Origin: Hevea brasiliensis
Lineage: Eukaryota > Streptophyta > Magnoliopsida > Malpighiales > Euphorbiaceae
Direction: 5' to 3'
NCBI RefSeq assembly: GCF_030052815.1
Contig: NC_079499.1
Location: 100,102,480 to 100,166,479, forward strand
Length of the DNA: 64,000 nucleotides
Shown in pieces: positions 1 through 13,505 of the stretch. The position numbers and the translations under genes were made by a program. The notes under the pieces are model-generated. The model did not search any database, was not told the origin of the DNA, and worked only from the letters and a program-made list of their open reading frames with translations. Each line of letters opens with the position of its first letter. Within the stretch, counting starts at the first letter, position 1.

Positions 1-3000
1 TTACTTGTGGTGGTTGATCTAGAAATTAAGATATGAAATCTAAATAATAAAATATTATAAAAAAAATAATTAAAAGTGATTTACTAATTTATTACGTATA
101 TATTTATATTATTTATTTTGATAAAATTTATTATTAAAAAGTTATAATAAATTTTTAAATGCTTAATTTTTTTCTCAAATAGTTTTAAATTTTATAAAAA
201 AATTCATTAATTAAATTTATGAAAAATTAATATATACAAATATAAAAAATATTTTAAAAAAATTAATTTCTCATTTTACTAATTGTATATTTAATTAAAA
301 TACTTATAAATAATTGATAAATAGTTAATAAGTTTAATAAAAAATAAATTATAAATATATTTATTATTAAAATAATAAATATAATACTAAATTATTTTCT
401 TAAATAAGAAGTAAATTATATCAACTTAATATTTATTAAAATGTTATCAAAATATATTGTAATCATATTAAATATGATTTAATTTTAAATTAAATAAAAT
501 AAATATTTATAAATATATTTTAATAAAAATTGATAAAAAAAATTAAATTCACTAATATTAATGTAAATAATCAATATAAATTAATAAAAAAGCATTTTAA
601 AGTAAATATGAAATTAAATATAATAATGATATGTAGTGAAATTTTAAAATTAAATAAAAGTAATATAATAAAATATTTTATCAAATTAATTTATAATTAT
701 CAATTTTTTTTATCTTAAATAAACATGTTAAACCATTTTTTTTAAGTTTCATGTTTAAAAGCTTTTCAACCATGCAGTCTTTTTTTCCTTTTTTTTTTTT
801 CATTTGATATTCAAACTTACCAAAAAAAAAAGTGATTTTTATATTATCGTTTGTTTTATTTTTATCATTATTATGTTATATTCCCAAGAAATAATTTTGA
901 TGAGATGTTAGTAAGTCCGTAAACACCTGCCCTTATAAGTTGAATTTTAATTATAAATTTTATCTAAGTGGCATATTTCTCATTTCTTTTAATTTTTGCT
1001 GCTCGCAGTATTTAATAATTTATATTATATTATTATTATTATTAAAAAGAATTATTATAACACACTAAAATTATAATTTTATCAAATTTAAAATAAGTGG
1101 GTAATTATATTAGTTTTTTTCGTTTTTTGAAAATTGAGTCGATCATTTTCATCACTTAAGCCATGATCATGGGCTCAATTTGGTGTACCCAACTGCCTTA
1201 TAGTAGGACAATTTGGAAAATGATAATAGGCTTTATAGTGTGTGCCTATTTTTAGTGACAATTTGGAGCTTTTGGGCCGATAGAGTGATCCTGTCCACTA
1301 AGCCCCTCTCTCTCCACTAGTACAGTAATGGGTCATGTCTGTTTGATCATCATTTGTCATTTTGTACACGCATTCGGTGCTAATTTCACTAGTCTATCAT
1401 TCAGAAACGATGCTTTTTAAGGAGATTTTTGTTTACTAATTTTTAATTTATTTTAATTTTATAATTTAAAAAATAATAAATTATATTTATTAGCCATTAA
1501 TTTATAATTTATAGCTATTATTTTATAATATAATTTTGAATATACAAGAATAAAATTTTCATATTGGAAAAATATTAAATAAGTGAGAGGCATATAAACG
1601 AAAAAGTCTCATAAAGTGATTATTTTAATGTCATATTTAGTATGTGTAATCAAAGTTATAATGTAATCACAGTTATATTATATAATTGATTACATTATTT
1701 GCTAATATAAAAAAATTTGATTACGTTATTTGATTATTACATATAAAAATATATGTAATCGTGATTATTTGTTTTATTTTTTTTTAATTTATTATCAATA
1801 CTATCACTATTCGACTATTACTGTTAGTACCACTACTATTTCTACTCTCTCAAAAAAACTATCACCATTACCATCACTTAACCACTGTTATCATCACTTA
1901 GCTATTATCACCTCTACTATCACTTGGTCACTATTATTACCACTACTTCATCTTAACATCATCATTACCATCTAACTATCGTTGTCGCAATCACTACCAT
2001 CACCACCACCTAATTATCACTATTGCCATTACCATCACCTCTTAGTCACTACTATACTCGACTATCAATCACTTAACCATTACTACTTATTATTAACATT
2101 ATAAATAAGTTAAATATTAAAATAAAAATTATCGTTACATTATATTATTTATATTTTTATTTTACAATCAAATAGAGGAATATAATAATAATTATATTAT
2201 AATTTTAATTATATTATATAATTTATTACATTGAATTATATTATACTTTATTAAGCATAACTTTAAGTTTTGGGTTAGATGTGGTATCAAGCGCCTATAA
2301 GTGTGTTCTTTCATAAGGTCCATAAAAAATGATTATCCCCTCTCCCAAGATCTCTAAAATGTGGTATCAAAGACAATAGTTCTGCAAGAACAAGTACAGT
2401 TATTTTTGAATAAATAGATCATTGCGAATCCTTCAACAATTGAGGCTATTTCTGTTTCACAAGCATATCAGTAAACAGACTCGACCTTATTTGACACAAG
2501 TAATGGATTAAATTATTATAGTTTTCAACTTACTGATGATGAATTTTTGTTATCAAAAGCATATATTTGAGGCTGATTTATTTCTAAAAAAATAAATAGA
2601 CTAAATTGTGATTTTTAATACTTTATATACTAAATTATAAAATACATTAATTATAATTTATATATCATAATTTAAATTGATCTATCAAAATAAATTTATT
2701 TATTTCGCACCACATCTCTATACTAGTGCCACTATACAAATGAATATGGGCTTGCCTTAACCAATTATGGCAGGAGATGAATAATGAGCTAGTTAGTACT
2801 GTCGACAAAGGAGGCATGATTCTTATCGCTTGCATGCATGAAATAGGAATGAACGTACCTTATTTCAACTAAGCCAACACCCTCAAATATGTGTCAGTGT
2901 CCTGTTTCAACCACACACCACCACCACCATCGATCCACTTCCCCAGATGAATTGGTCCACACCCATACATAGATGAGATGACTATGCCCTTTCAAAAGCC

Positions 3001-4311
3001 ACTAGCCACTAGCCACTATGCAGAGCTTGAAGGCTAATTGCTTTTGCTTCTCTTCCCTATCTTCATCATTAGCTGCTACCTTTTTTCGCCTATCTTTTGA
3101 TCACTTCCACTTCCTCTTTTGACCCTCGAATTGGCAAAATGCTTTGGAAGATTCTCAAGCACTTTTTTTGGTGGAGATTGGGTCCCTTTTGTGTGGGAAT
3201 GGATATGCCTCTTCACCTTTATCCTCTTTCCCAAAGCTATATACACCTACTCAATTGCCTAACCATTTCTTTCATTGGTTATCATCACATCGCACGAGCC
3301 ACTTAATTACTATTTTATTAAAAATATAATTAATGGATTTAAAAAAAATATATATACTTAGGGTATTTCACTCCTATTTAATAGTTGGATGGAAAAGTAG
3401 CCCTCTCATGAATGGTGATTCCAATACTTGAATTTTTAGACATGGAGTACAAATGTGAATTATCGCTCAACCAACTCTTCTTGAGTTTTAATTAATGAAT
3501 TTTAATTTTCTAATATTAAAATAATCTTTAAAACTATAGCAATTGAAATTTGTATTTTAGTTGAGTAAATTACACTAAAAATAATAATTAATGGCATTAT
3601 TATTTCATAAAAAAAGTATTAATTAATAATATGATATTAAAACTCAAATCTTTCACACACATATATATACACGAGACTACAAATGAATGCCATTTATTAA
3701 AGGAATTAACTTAAAAATATGTCATTTATATCTTTTACTGATTTATATAAATTAACTAATAAAAAATACCACTTGAGTAAAAATATTGATTAATTAATAT
3801 ACCATGCAGTAAAATATATTAATTAATTGATTTGTAAATAATGATATAAAAATAATAATTATTTAACTTGAGTCAGTTTATCCTTTTAATTTTAAAATTC
3901 ATATTAAGGAAAGATATTAAATATTTATTTTGCTTTTTTATCCAATAATATATATATATATGAACTAATTAAAAAATATAAATAATATATTATCTATTAA
4001 ATTTTAAAATTTAATAAAATTTATTAATACTAAAAAATAAATTCACTTCTCATTATTGTTGGATATTGAATATAATAATTTTTAAAATAACTCTCAATCG
4101 CTAATTATGGTAATTTAATTGTTCCTTATATAATTATATTTTTAATTATTTATTTTTCTTTTCAAAATTTTAAGGTTTATATTTAATAAATGGTTTATCA
4201 AATCTTATCTATTTGTGTGCATAAGTATATATTGTGTTTTAAAAAAAATAGATATTTTTATAAAAGATTTAAAATTTGAAATCATTTAATATCTAAAAAG
4301 GAAAAAAATAT
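1..4311. other. AT-rich intergenic spacer without a recognisable gene
   Basis: No open frame here looks like a real protein; the short frames are low-complexity. It holds a triplet-rich low-complexity patch (about 1795-2090). Around 2280-2420 there are two copies of a 'tgtggtatcaa' phrase resembling a retrotransposon primer-binding region, possibly a decayed copia-type fragment, although no gag or pol reading was found. A short TA run lies near 3948-3961. Nothing else is supported. Confidence 0.6.
1795..2090. repeat. Cryptic CAC/CAT/ACT triplet-rich low-complexity tract
   Basis: About 300 bases are built almost entirely from Y-A-C/T triplets (cac, cat, act, tta) in one loose three-base rhythm without exact repetition. 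The apparent open frame through it reads as Tyr/Thr/His/Ser-rich low complexity and is not taken as a gene. It looks like a degenerated trinucleotide microsatellite. Confidence 0.6.
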
Positions 4312-7096
4312 TGTCACGACCCAATCTATGAGCCGGATCGGCACTAGGACCTGGGCCAGCCTAAAACCCTGGAGACCCGTAGTAAGCCTAACTATTCCTC
4401 AACTCATAACCAAGCCCACAATTTAGGCCCAATATGCATATAAAAATAATTTAAATTAAACAGTTATAATTTTATTTCGGGCCAACTTAGCCCAGAAATT
4501 ATCAGAAACTAAAATTAGAGGAGCTCAGCTCAACCCTGTTATCTCATTTATAAACTATTTAAATACCATACAATATTCATTTATTAATCTCAAAAATTTA
4601 AATTAACACGATTTCTAACAAGGTACACACTATTACTAACACATGCGGAGTTCTAGATTTCAAATTTAGAAAAAAAATAGTAAAACATTTAAATAATCGA
4701 CTTTAAACCTGCAATGAAGAAAACAGGTTGCTCTATAAAATAACTCATCTGTAGCCTGAAAAAATAGGTGAACAGGAGTGAGCGTTCGACTCAGAGAGTA
4801 AAATATCAATTTTAACCATAATCTCTATAACTATCTAAAGTTAATGCATTATGGGGAGTGAAAATGCAACATCGTCATCAATTTCATACAAATCACATCA
4901 AAAAAGTAATTTGGAGCACTCACACACCCGAGAGTCTTGTTACCTCATTTACAAACTATTTAAATATCATACAATATTCATTTATTAATCTCAAAAATTT
5001 AAATTAACATGATTTCTAACAACGTACACACTATTACTAACACATGCGGAGTTCTAGATTTCAAATTTAGAAAAAAATAGTAAAACATTTAAATAATCGA
5101 TGTTAAACCTACAAGGAAGAAAACAGGTTGCTCTGTAAAATAACTCCTCCTGTAGCCTGGAAAAATAGGTGAACAGGAGTGAGCGTTCGACTCAGAGAGT
5201 AAAATATCAATTTTAACCATAATCTCTATAACTATCTAAAGCTAATGCATCATGGGGAGTGAAATGCAACATCGTCATCGATTTCATACAAATCACATTA
5301 AAAAAGCAATTTGGAGCACTCACACACCCGAGAGTGCCAAACAATACATATATGGGAGCTAATCTCCTATACAGCCCTCTTAATCCAACCTCTGCCAGCG
5401 AAAATCTCAAGCTGGACTTTCGCTTAACAAACCAAATACGGGGTCCCAGCGAAGAACTCAAGCCGTGTATACCCTGAAGGACTGGGTCTCAGCGAAGATC
5501 TCAAGACGTGTCTACCCGTCCTGTCCATATTCAGCACCATACCACACGCATGCCAACGTACGCACACTGCTTCAAATTACCACAAACAACATTCATGGCA
5601 CTTTAACAGTTGTGAATATAACATAAAACGTGCCTAGAGTTTAACCACATAGATATATACATATAAGTGATGCATGGGCATGCTTGAACATATAATAATA
5701 TCGAAATTACAATTAAAATTAATATTTTACTCACAGTACACCGATGACTATTGTGGCTGCTGGATGCAGAAAAATAGCTGTTCTTGATCACCCAATAATT
5801 AAATTATAAATTTATTAGTACGAAGTCAAAATAAAATTCTAAAGAGGCAACAAACAGCCTAATTCATGCCGAAAATCCAGTAGAGTTTCCCATATACCTA
5901 GGACTTACCCAACTTACAAAAAGATTTAAATAATACTTCTAAATTCTAAATTTCCACAATCACATTTCATCAACATCACATGGCCCTCCTGGGGCCTCCA
6001 AATCAGACAATAGTCACAAACTTAAAAAATTACGTTTTAGTCCCTATAACTAGCCCTTTTGCAAAAACTACCCAAATGAGCTCTAAAAATTCTAAAATTT
6101 TGCCCCGCGGTCCTTAATAATATTATAAGGCTATTGCAAAAGGAATTATAATTTTTTGATCACCCACAAATATTTTATGAATTTTATTTTAAATCGATAT
6201 TAGTCGAAAATGAGCAACTTGGAGTTCAGGTTTATCTATGCCAATTCTGACACCTGAAACGCGTCCAGAATGTTTGAAAATGCTAGGATTGACTGTAATA
6301 TTGACCACGTTCTGAAACGGGCAGTCGGGCAACCGGATCTGGCTGAAAATGTGGTCCCGATGCCAGTGAGCTATCCTCGATCCGATCACATCTAAATTAA
6401 GTCTAAATTTTATTAATAATTATCATAAAATTATTTTTAAATTTTAGATATCGAAAAAGTTTGAAAATCTCACCAAGCGATCTGTACCGTCCGATTATCG
6501 CCTTTTTCAAACGGTGTCCGATCAGAGTGGGACCAGTCCTATCTCGAAGATCTCGTCGTCTTGAGTCCATTGGTTGCCTTGGATTTTCGATCCGATGGTT
6601 GGATCGCGGGAAAAGTGGCCGGAAAGCCACTGATGTCACTTTCTCTCTCTTCGTTTCTTGCCAGAAAACTCCATTAAAATTGGCGAGTCTTAGTCGGACG
6701 AGGAACCCAGTGCTGCCAGAAGCTCGCTGCCAGAAGCTCGCTGCCAGCGTCCCTTGTCTTCCCGTCATCGGAGATGGCCGAAAACAGCTTTGGATGGTCC
6801 TCGCCGTCGCTTTCTCTCTCTCTTCGGTTCTCATCGCCGCAACCGTCTTCCGTTGCCGTTTCCCGTCCCTGGTGGTCGCCTGGTCACGCTGAAGCCGCTA
6901 GGGTGGTCACCGGTAGCCGGTCCCTTGTCAGCAAGAAGAAAATGGGAGAGAGGAGGGAGAGTTGGGGAGAAAGAGAAGGGAGCTGGGGGGCTCTGCTGCG
7001 TTTTTGGGTTTCTGTCTTTTTTTTTTTTTTGACTTCTAATTACACTATTAGTTCCCCAATTTTGTAGGGTTTTACAATTAGGTCCAAAATTATATT

Positions 7097-7134
<38 letters not shown>

Positions 7135-7151
7135 ATTTTTAGGTTGTTACA
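4312..7151 (-). mobile_element. Solo LTR of the same family as the 20 kb LARD-like element
   Basis: It begins TGTCACGACC and ends GTTGTTACA, the inverted ends of the LTRs at 25393 and 37024 (TGTAACAACTC ... GTCGTGACA). It is flanked by a perfect 5-bp target duplication AATAT (4307-4311 and 7152-7156). No PBS, PPT or internal domain is present, so this is a solo LTR left by LTR-LTR recombination. Length is 2840 bp, against about 2.6 kb for the other two LTRs once nested insertions are removed. The extra length fits a roughly 400 bp internal tandem duplication (4538-5338). An ATT run lies near its 5' edge (about 7103-7132). Frames in 6403-7067 are GC-richer LTR sequence and are not treated as genes. 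Confidence 0.9.
4538..5338. repeat. Two-copy tandem duplication, unit about 400 bp, inside the solo LTR
   Basis: The sequence starting 'gttatctcatttataaac' at 4538 recurs as 'gttacctcatttacaaac' at 4939. The two run in parallel to the phrase 'cacacacccgagagt' at 4921 and 5321. The offset is 400-401 bp, with scattered substitutions. Only one copy is present at the corresponding place in the LTRs at 25393 and 37024, so the duplication is private to this LTR. Confidence 0.85.
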
Positions 7152-8580
7152 AATATAGCTAGCTTTTGTTCATAATTTAAAAATAATATATTAATGAATT
7201 TATTTATTTAACCACACTTAAAATAAAATTATAATTAATTAAAATTTTATTATTAATAAGATTTTATAATTCAATTATAAAAATATAAAATACATATAAA
7301 TTTATATTATTAAAATAATAAATAATCTATGAAATGTACGAATAGAATTACTAGTTCACTCAAAAATTAATTTTTTTTTCCAATTTAATATAGTTAATGT
7401 GAATCTCTCTAACCAAAAATATAAAATTTAAGGTCTATTGATAGAGCAAACTAAATTTTATCTTGTTTTGATAAGTTTATCCAATCTTTTTAAAAGTATT
7501 AGTTAAATTTTACTCTATAAGGGGAATAAATTAGTGATTAATTTAATTTAATTAAAAAAAACACGGGTTTATAAATTAAATTATAACCCATCTACTTATA
7601 TTCTCCCTTTAATATTTCTATTTTTTTGATGTGGAATATATAATTCAATTAAAGATGTTTATTTATTATTAATATTGTATCAATTATTTTTTATTAATTA
7701 CATCTAATATAACTTTAAACTTATACGGGAATGAGTTTAGAAATCATTAAATTAAAAATTTATATTGAAAATTGTGTAAAATTAATTTAAGTGCATATAA
7801 TGAATTGGGTGCATCTAATATAAGCTCGTGCTTATACGAGAACGTGTTTAACAATCATTAGTTAAATATTTATATTAAACATGTGCAGAACACAAATTTA
7901 AATATAAAAATTTAATCTAATAATTGATAAACTCATCTTTATATGAATTCGAACTCTCTCAAAATATACAATAATAAATTATTAATTTAAATATAAATAT
8001 TTAATATAATAATTGTTAAACTAATCATTATTCTCTATCCTTTTTTATGTAATATTAATAATTATCCATGTAAAATTAATAATAAATTAAATAAATATAT
8101 TTAATAAATTATAATAAATATAATATTGTACTTATTAGAAAAATTATATTTAATTGATTAATAATATAATTATTTCTGCTCAATGGTGAATATGGGTTAC
8201 ATCACATGAATGGATCAAAATCGACGATCTAAAGGGAACCTTACTTTACATGTTTAACGTCTAAAGAAATTAGTTTTCTATTAATCGTAAAATAGGAAAG
8301 GAAGAATACCCTAATCAATTTATCTAAAAAATAATGTAATTATTTTTAAATGATGAGATTTCAAATATGCGAGTTTCCACGGAAGTTAAACGAGAGCATT
8401 CAAGTCCAAAAACACTGGCTGTTGCATGATGCAACATGTTGAGAGAAAAGGATACAACATTAATGGTTCGAGAACGATTCTACCTAATAAAGCAAAAGAA
8501 AACGACTTCCATTGAAATTTGCGAAAGCAAACCAAAGCCAGCCTTCCATTTGAAAACGATTCTAGACTAGAGGATCTTCA

Positions 8581-8627
<47 letters not shown>

Positions 8628-9194
8628 CTGTGCAAGAAAACCCAACTCAGACAATCAACCTCCAACACGATAATCCTAACAACTACAAGCTCTATTATTT
8701 TCTTACATGTTTGCTTCTTGCGGTACTGATTGTCTATGTCTATGTCCATGTCCTCCCCCACCTCTCCTTCTCTGATCAAATAATTCAATATACTAAAAGA
8801 CAACACACATTTCTGTTACTTATAATTAAAGCCTTCTTAAAAGAAAATGTCTTCTAATAAATAGTAATTCAAAATCCAAATCAAACAAAAGAAAAAGGGT
8901 TTCTCTAACTATAGAAAAAATATATTGAAACAAAACTAACCCCACTTGGGTGGAAGAAATTTCCATTGATTGTGATGGCAAAAAGTAAATCATTTTATGA
9001 AGACAAGCATTATAGACGTTTGGTTTAAAGCAATATTGCAAGTGACACATCATGTGTGTCATCCTCATATAGAGATTTAGGTTTCTTTCACCTTTTTTTT
9101 ATTATTATTTTTCTTTTTCAAATGGTCAACTGCACTCATGAACATATATATACACACATGTAGAAGCATTATTTCATTTGAAAGAATTTGTTTG
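7152..9194. other. AT-rich intergenic spacer
   Basis: No gene is recognised. Two related stretches near 7690-7770 and 7810-7890 share phrases of the type 'cttatacgRgaa...tttaRaaatcatta', suggesting a diverged internal repeat. A (TA)n microsatellite lies at about 8584-8627. The frames spanning that microsatellite are low-complexity. Confidence 0.55.
8584..8627. repeat. (TA)n microsatellite
   Basis: About 21 uninterrupted TA dinucleotides. It encodes the Tyr-Ile runs seen in overlapping frames, which are artefacts. Confidence 0.9.
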
Positions 9195-9202
9195 TTCTTT
9201 GG

Positions 9203-9655
9203 TAGAGGTGAGCAGATTTTTGTCTAAACTAAAAAATCGAATCAAACCGAGTTATTTGGTTCAATCAGTTTGATTTTAAAATTTAATAGGTTTGGTTCAG
9301 CTTATAAATTTTGATAATTTTGATTAATCGATTCGATTATTTTCTTAAAAAATAAAAAAAACTGAACCGAACCGAAATTATATATATATCAAGAAAACCC
9401 TAAGATTTTTTATTTGTAATTTCTAATTTTTTTTATATATTTTTATTATTGAGATTTAATGTTGAAAATATGAAATCTAACAAAATTCGGTTTGATTGGT
9501 TTAAAACCGAACTGAACCAATATATATCGGTTTGGTTCAGTTTGATTCCCTCTTAATCATTGATTTGGTTCAGTTTTCAAAATTTTTTATTTTTGATTTT
9601 TTATTTTATCGATTCGGTTTGGTTCAGAATCGAATCGACCATTTACACACCCCTA
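9203..9655. mobile_element. hAT-like MITE rich in CGGTTCGGTT-type motifs
   Basis: It starts TAGAGGTGAGCA and ends with the near-complement TTACACACCCCTA, giving short imperfect terminal inverted repeats. The flanks are ttctttgg (9195-9202) and atctttgg (9656-9663), a target duplication matching at 7 of 8 bases, and 8 bp is the hAT signature. The interior alternates 'aaccgaaccgaa' and 'ttcggtttggttcag' blocks and is partly self-complementary. There is no coding capacity. A related, truncated copy lies at 57478. Confidence 0.75.
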
Positions 9656-9663
9656 ATCTTTGG

Positions 9664-12162
9664 ATTCATATAAATTATCCATATTTACCACCTTTTTTTT
9701 GGTCCCATTCCAGAAAGTTTTTATAATTAAGGTTTTTGTAATTAATGGAGGTATAATCAACTAGATGATTCATCATAAAATTGAACAACTTTAGTCCTTA
9801 TTCGGTAATGTTAATTATTCTAATAGCTATTGGCTATTTTAATAGCCGTTAACTATTTTAATAGTCATCAGTTATTTTACTAGTTATTAACCAGTGAATA
9901 TCATTTATTTATATAGTGATTTAACACATAAGTATTCAATAAAAATAATTATTAAATTGACTATTAAATATAAAAATAGTAGTATTATTTTATTAATTTT
10001 AGTAAAAACGCTCTCTCAATCTTCAAAAGTTGGGAGAATGACTTTTCATAAATCACTCTTTTAACTTCTATGCATTAGTATAAATATTATGACACTAAAC
10101 ATTATAAATAAAAGATGTAGTATTTTAACTATTCAAAACATTAAGTGCTAACTTAAAAACTATTGTCAAAGTAGATGAGAAAATTCAAATTTGAAAATTT
10201 TTCACTCACTTCATTTTTAAGGTGTAAAAAACATTAATAAGATACTTGGATTGGCAAATTTATAAATATTATTATAATTTTTAGATATAAGAAAGACAAG
10301 AAACTTTTATTGAGTTGGCTAAGATTTAATTAAATCACAGCCAATAAAATTGACAAAGATGCAACATGTAATAAACATCATAAACAGTTGTTTTATTATA
10401 AAAAATAAATAATGCATACAGTTCCAGATAAAATGATTGATCACAACAAGACAATTATATAATGAGACACCAATAATTAAGTTTATCTTGCTATTTTTTC
10501 TTTTCAATCTAAATCAATATAGGCTTAGTCATCCAGATCTTCTATAATACATGGATAATATAAAACCCTAATAATTATTGATTAGCCTATTTAAGCAAGT
10601 GATTTGCTCTCACATTATTAATCAAATGTCAAATTATGAAGTTAGACTATTAAAATATAATTTTCTTTTATATACCCTTTAAATTCTTTGTGAATGACAT
10701 GCTTTTTTTAACTTTAATTAAATTAAATATAAAAAATTATGAAGCACAAAATTATTTTGTGATATCATTGCAAAACTATTTTTTAAAAAAAAAATCTATC
10801 CTCTGCAGATAACATAAACAGTTAATATAATATTACAATTAAATATTTTTATGAAAAAAATATTTTTAAAAAATATTTTTTATATATAAATTATTTTTTA
10901 TGAAATAAATAATATTTAAATATTAAATACATATGATCAAGCACATCATACAAAATTATTATCAGTAGACTTTATCTGTACATAAATACATGCGAGTTGA
11001 TGAGTTGGCTCGGTGTTGGCAAATACATATAGAATAGAAAGGATATATCTGGCAGCTCATGTGTGAGGATTTGGATTTGGATTTGTTTCATTGGAGAGAT
11101 GGGTGGAAGTGGGCGGGCAGAGAAATTCTTTAGGATCATGATTGTGATGCATATTTGCCACATATATGGTATATGGGAATTTTATAGAAAATGCTAATTT
11201 GTCTTCTGCAAGAAACATTCCTTTCAGTTTCAGGTCAAGCCACAGCCACTAGCTAGCAATGGCTGCATCACCACATTCCCCTGTTGTGGTTTTCTCAATC
11301 CAATTTATACCCTCACATCAATTGCTCTTGCAATGTCTACCACAAGCTTGTTTTTCATTCTTCCATAATTTTCCTACAGCCCCATTTTGTCACAATCTCA
11401 GATACATATTCATCATCTATGTTTTTCTTTTAAAAATTATGGTTGAATTTCATGATATATTTAAACAATTGAAAAGTAAATTCAATTATCATTCAACTAT
11501 ACGACTCCTATGATTAATACTATAATATAAATAAGATCAGAGTTCAAATCTGTAGACTGTTAGAAGGATTTTATCTAAAAACCAACAGCCAAGAGCATTG
11601 GATTCCCCATAGAAGTCAAGAAGTTTGATCTGTGTGCAGCAACTGCCACGTCTACACAAGGGATAGTAGGACTATTACTATAGGATCATCCTATAATTTC
11701 AAGAAGATCAGGGGTATAAACAAATAAAATCGGAATGTAAGGGCATCAAAGCAAAAACAAAAAGCTCTCAAGTCCTTGCTGCCTCGTTGGCGAGTGGCGA
11801 CAGTCTTTTCTCGTCTTCAGAATGCCGGTGTCAGTCGCCCAAACGGCTAGCTCAAAAGCTTCACTTTTCTCACTCGCTCCATCTCTATCTCTACACGCCG
11901 CCACTGTAATTCAGTGAAGTCACTGAAATTAATAATTAAAAAAAATCGAAAAAAGCAAAAAAAATTACTAAAACTGCAAAAAATAAAGCCAAGAAGCAAA
12001 GTGTATATATCAAGCTGACACCATACACCCACAGCTCCCATCCAAAAAAAAAAAAAAAAAAGAGGAGCGAAGTATATTTTCTCTCTCTAGAGTTCTGCAC
12101 GTTTCCCGATGATAACCACCAACCACTTCCGGTAGTGACGCCACCTGCCACTTCCGCTGTTT
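9664..12162. other. Intergenic spacer and upstream region of the SCAI-like gene
   Basis: No gene is supported. At about 9800-9900 a run of alternating 'ctattttaatagc / gttaactattt' phrases looks like a decayed MITE arm, but no ends were found. From about 11750 the base composition becomes more balanced. The last 200 bases before the ATG at 12163 hold CT-rich and A-rich blocks typical of a plant promoter and 5' UTR. A TATA-like 'tatatat' lies near 12003, but no transcription start can be fixed. Confidence 0.5.
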
Positions 12163-13461
12163 ATGGCCGCCCAGAGCGACGTCGTTTCGCTGACCTTTAA
12201 AGCTCTGGTGGAGAGCGCGGACCGGAAGTTCGCTAGGGTCCGTGACCTCCCGGCTTACGGACGTGCTCAAAACCACTACTTCCAGAAGGTTTTCAAGGCT
12301 TACATGCGACTATGGAAGTACCAGCAAGAGAACAGGTCGAAGCTGGTTGAGGCCGGTCTCAACCGATGGGAAATAGGTGAGATCGCTAGCCGGATCGGCC
12401 AGCTTTACTTTAACCAGTACATGAGGACGAGTGATGCGAGGTTCTTGGTCGAAGCCTATGTGTTCTATGAGGCGATTTTGCATCGAAAGTACTTTGAAGG
12501 AGCTAAAGCTAAGGATATCGGTGTGAGATTTAAGGAGTTGAGGTTTTATGCTCGGTTTTTGCTCGTTTCCTTGATTTTGAACCGGACCGAGATGGTTCAA
12601 TTTCTTGTCGACAGGTTTAGAGCTCTTGTTGATGATAGCAAGTCAAATTTCCGGGTACTTTTAATTTTTTAATTATTTTTTAAAAATCATTTTGCGCTGA
12701 AAATGTGTTTGTTTATTTGGTGCTTTTTTGGCTGCAATCATTTGTCTCTTCAGGCCTTGCTCTGTTTTTGGTGGTCCATTAGTTTTTCCTTTTTCGAAGT
12801 GCTGGGTAGTGTCTGAGAGACTAAAAATTGAATATTTCGGCACTGGAGTTCTATTTTTAGATTTATGTGGTAACCTTTTGTTTTAGCTCGTAGATTTTAG
12901 TGAGACTGAAACATGACATGAGGGAATTTGTGGAATTGGAGATGGTGAAAGTTCTTTTGGTCAGACTTAGCTCTTTTGTTGATGACGGCAAGGCCGGGTT
13001 TCAGTTATGCTTTGCTTAATTAGCAATCAGTGTGCCGTCTTTGTGGAATTTGTGAAAGTGGACTAACTTTGAGGCTTATTTGCAGAATTGGTGTTTTGAG
13101 TGGGATTGAGTGGAATCAGGTATTTGTTTGGTTTTTAGAAGGAAAAATGTGAAATTTATTTTGCCGTTCTACTTATGAGGAAATTTAGTTCAAATTTGAT
13201 AAAAATTAGTTTCCCACGTTTCTTTGGTTGACCTGGAAATTAAAACCATGGAACAGATAATTATTTAACTTTTGCTAATAAGAGAGTTCAGTTCTTCCTA
13301 TAAAAAAAACTAGGTTTGTATGTTTCTTTGTTTTCTTGGAAGATTAAAGCCATAAACCGGACAACTATTTTGCTTTTCTACAAGCGGAGCCTTAACCTAA
13401 GGAGATTTAAATATTTTTCACTTCTAGGAGATGGAAGGGCATACCTAGATTTCTTCCTTTG

Positions 13462-13505
<44 letters not shown>

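Noticed and set aside
6403..7067. Overlapping frames of 92-143 aa on both strands
   Set aside because: They lie inside the solo LTR, overlap one another on opposite strands, match no family and are disrupted in the sister LTRs.
8519..8857. 112-aa frame with alternating Tyr-Ile
   Set aside because: It is created by the TA microsatellite and has no similarity elsewhere.
12010..12600. Minus-strand frames opposite SCAI-like exon 1
   Set aside because: They are antisense shadows of a well-supported exon with family-level conservation.
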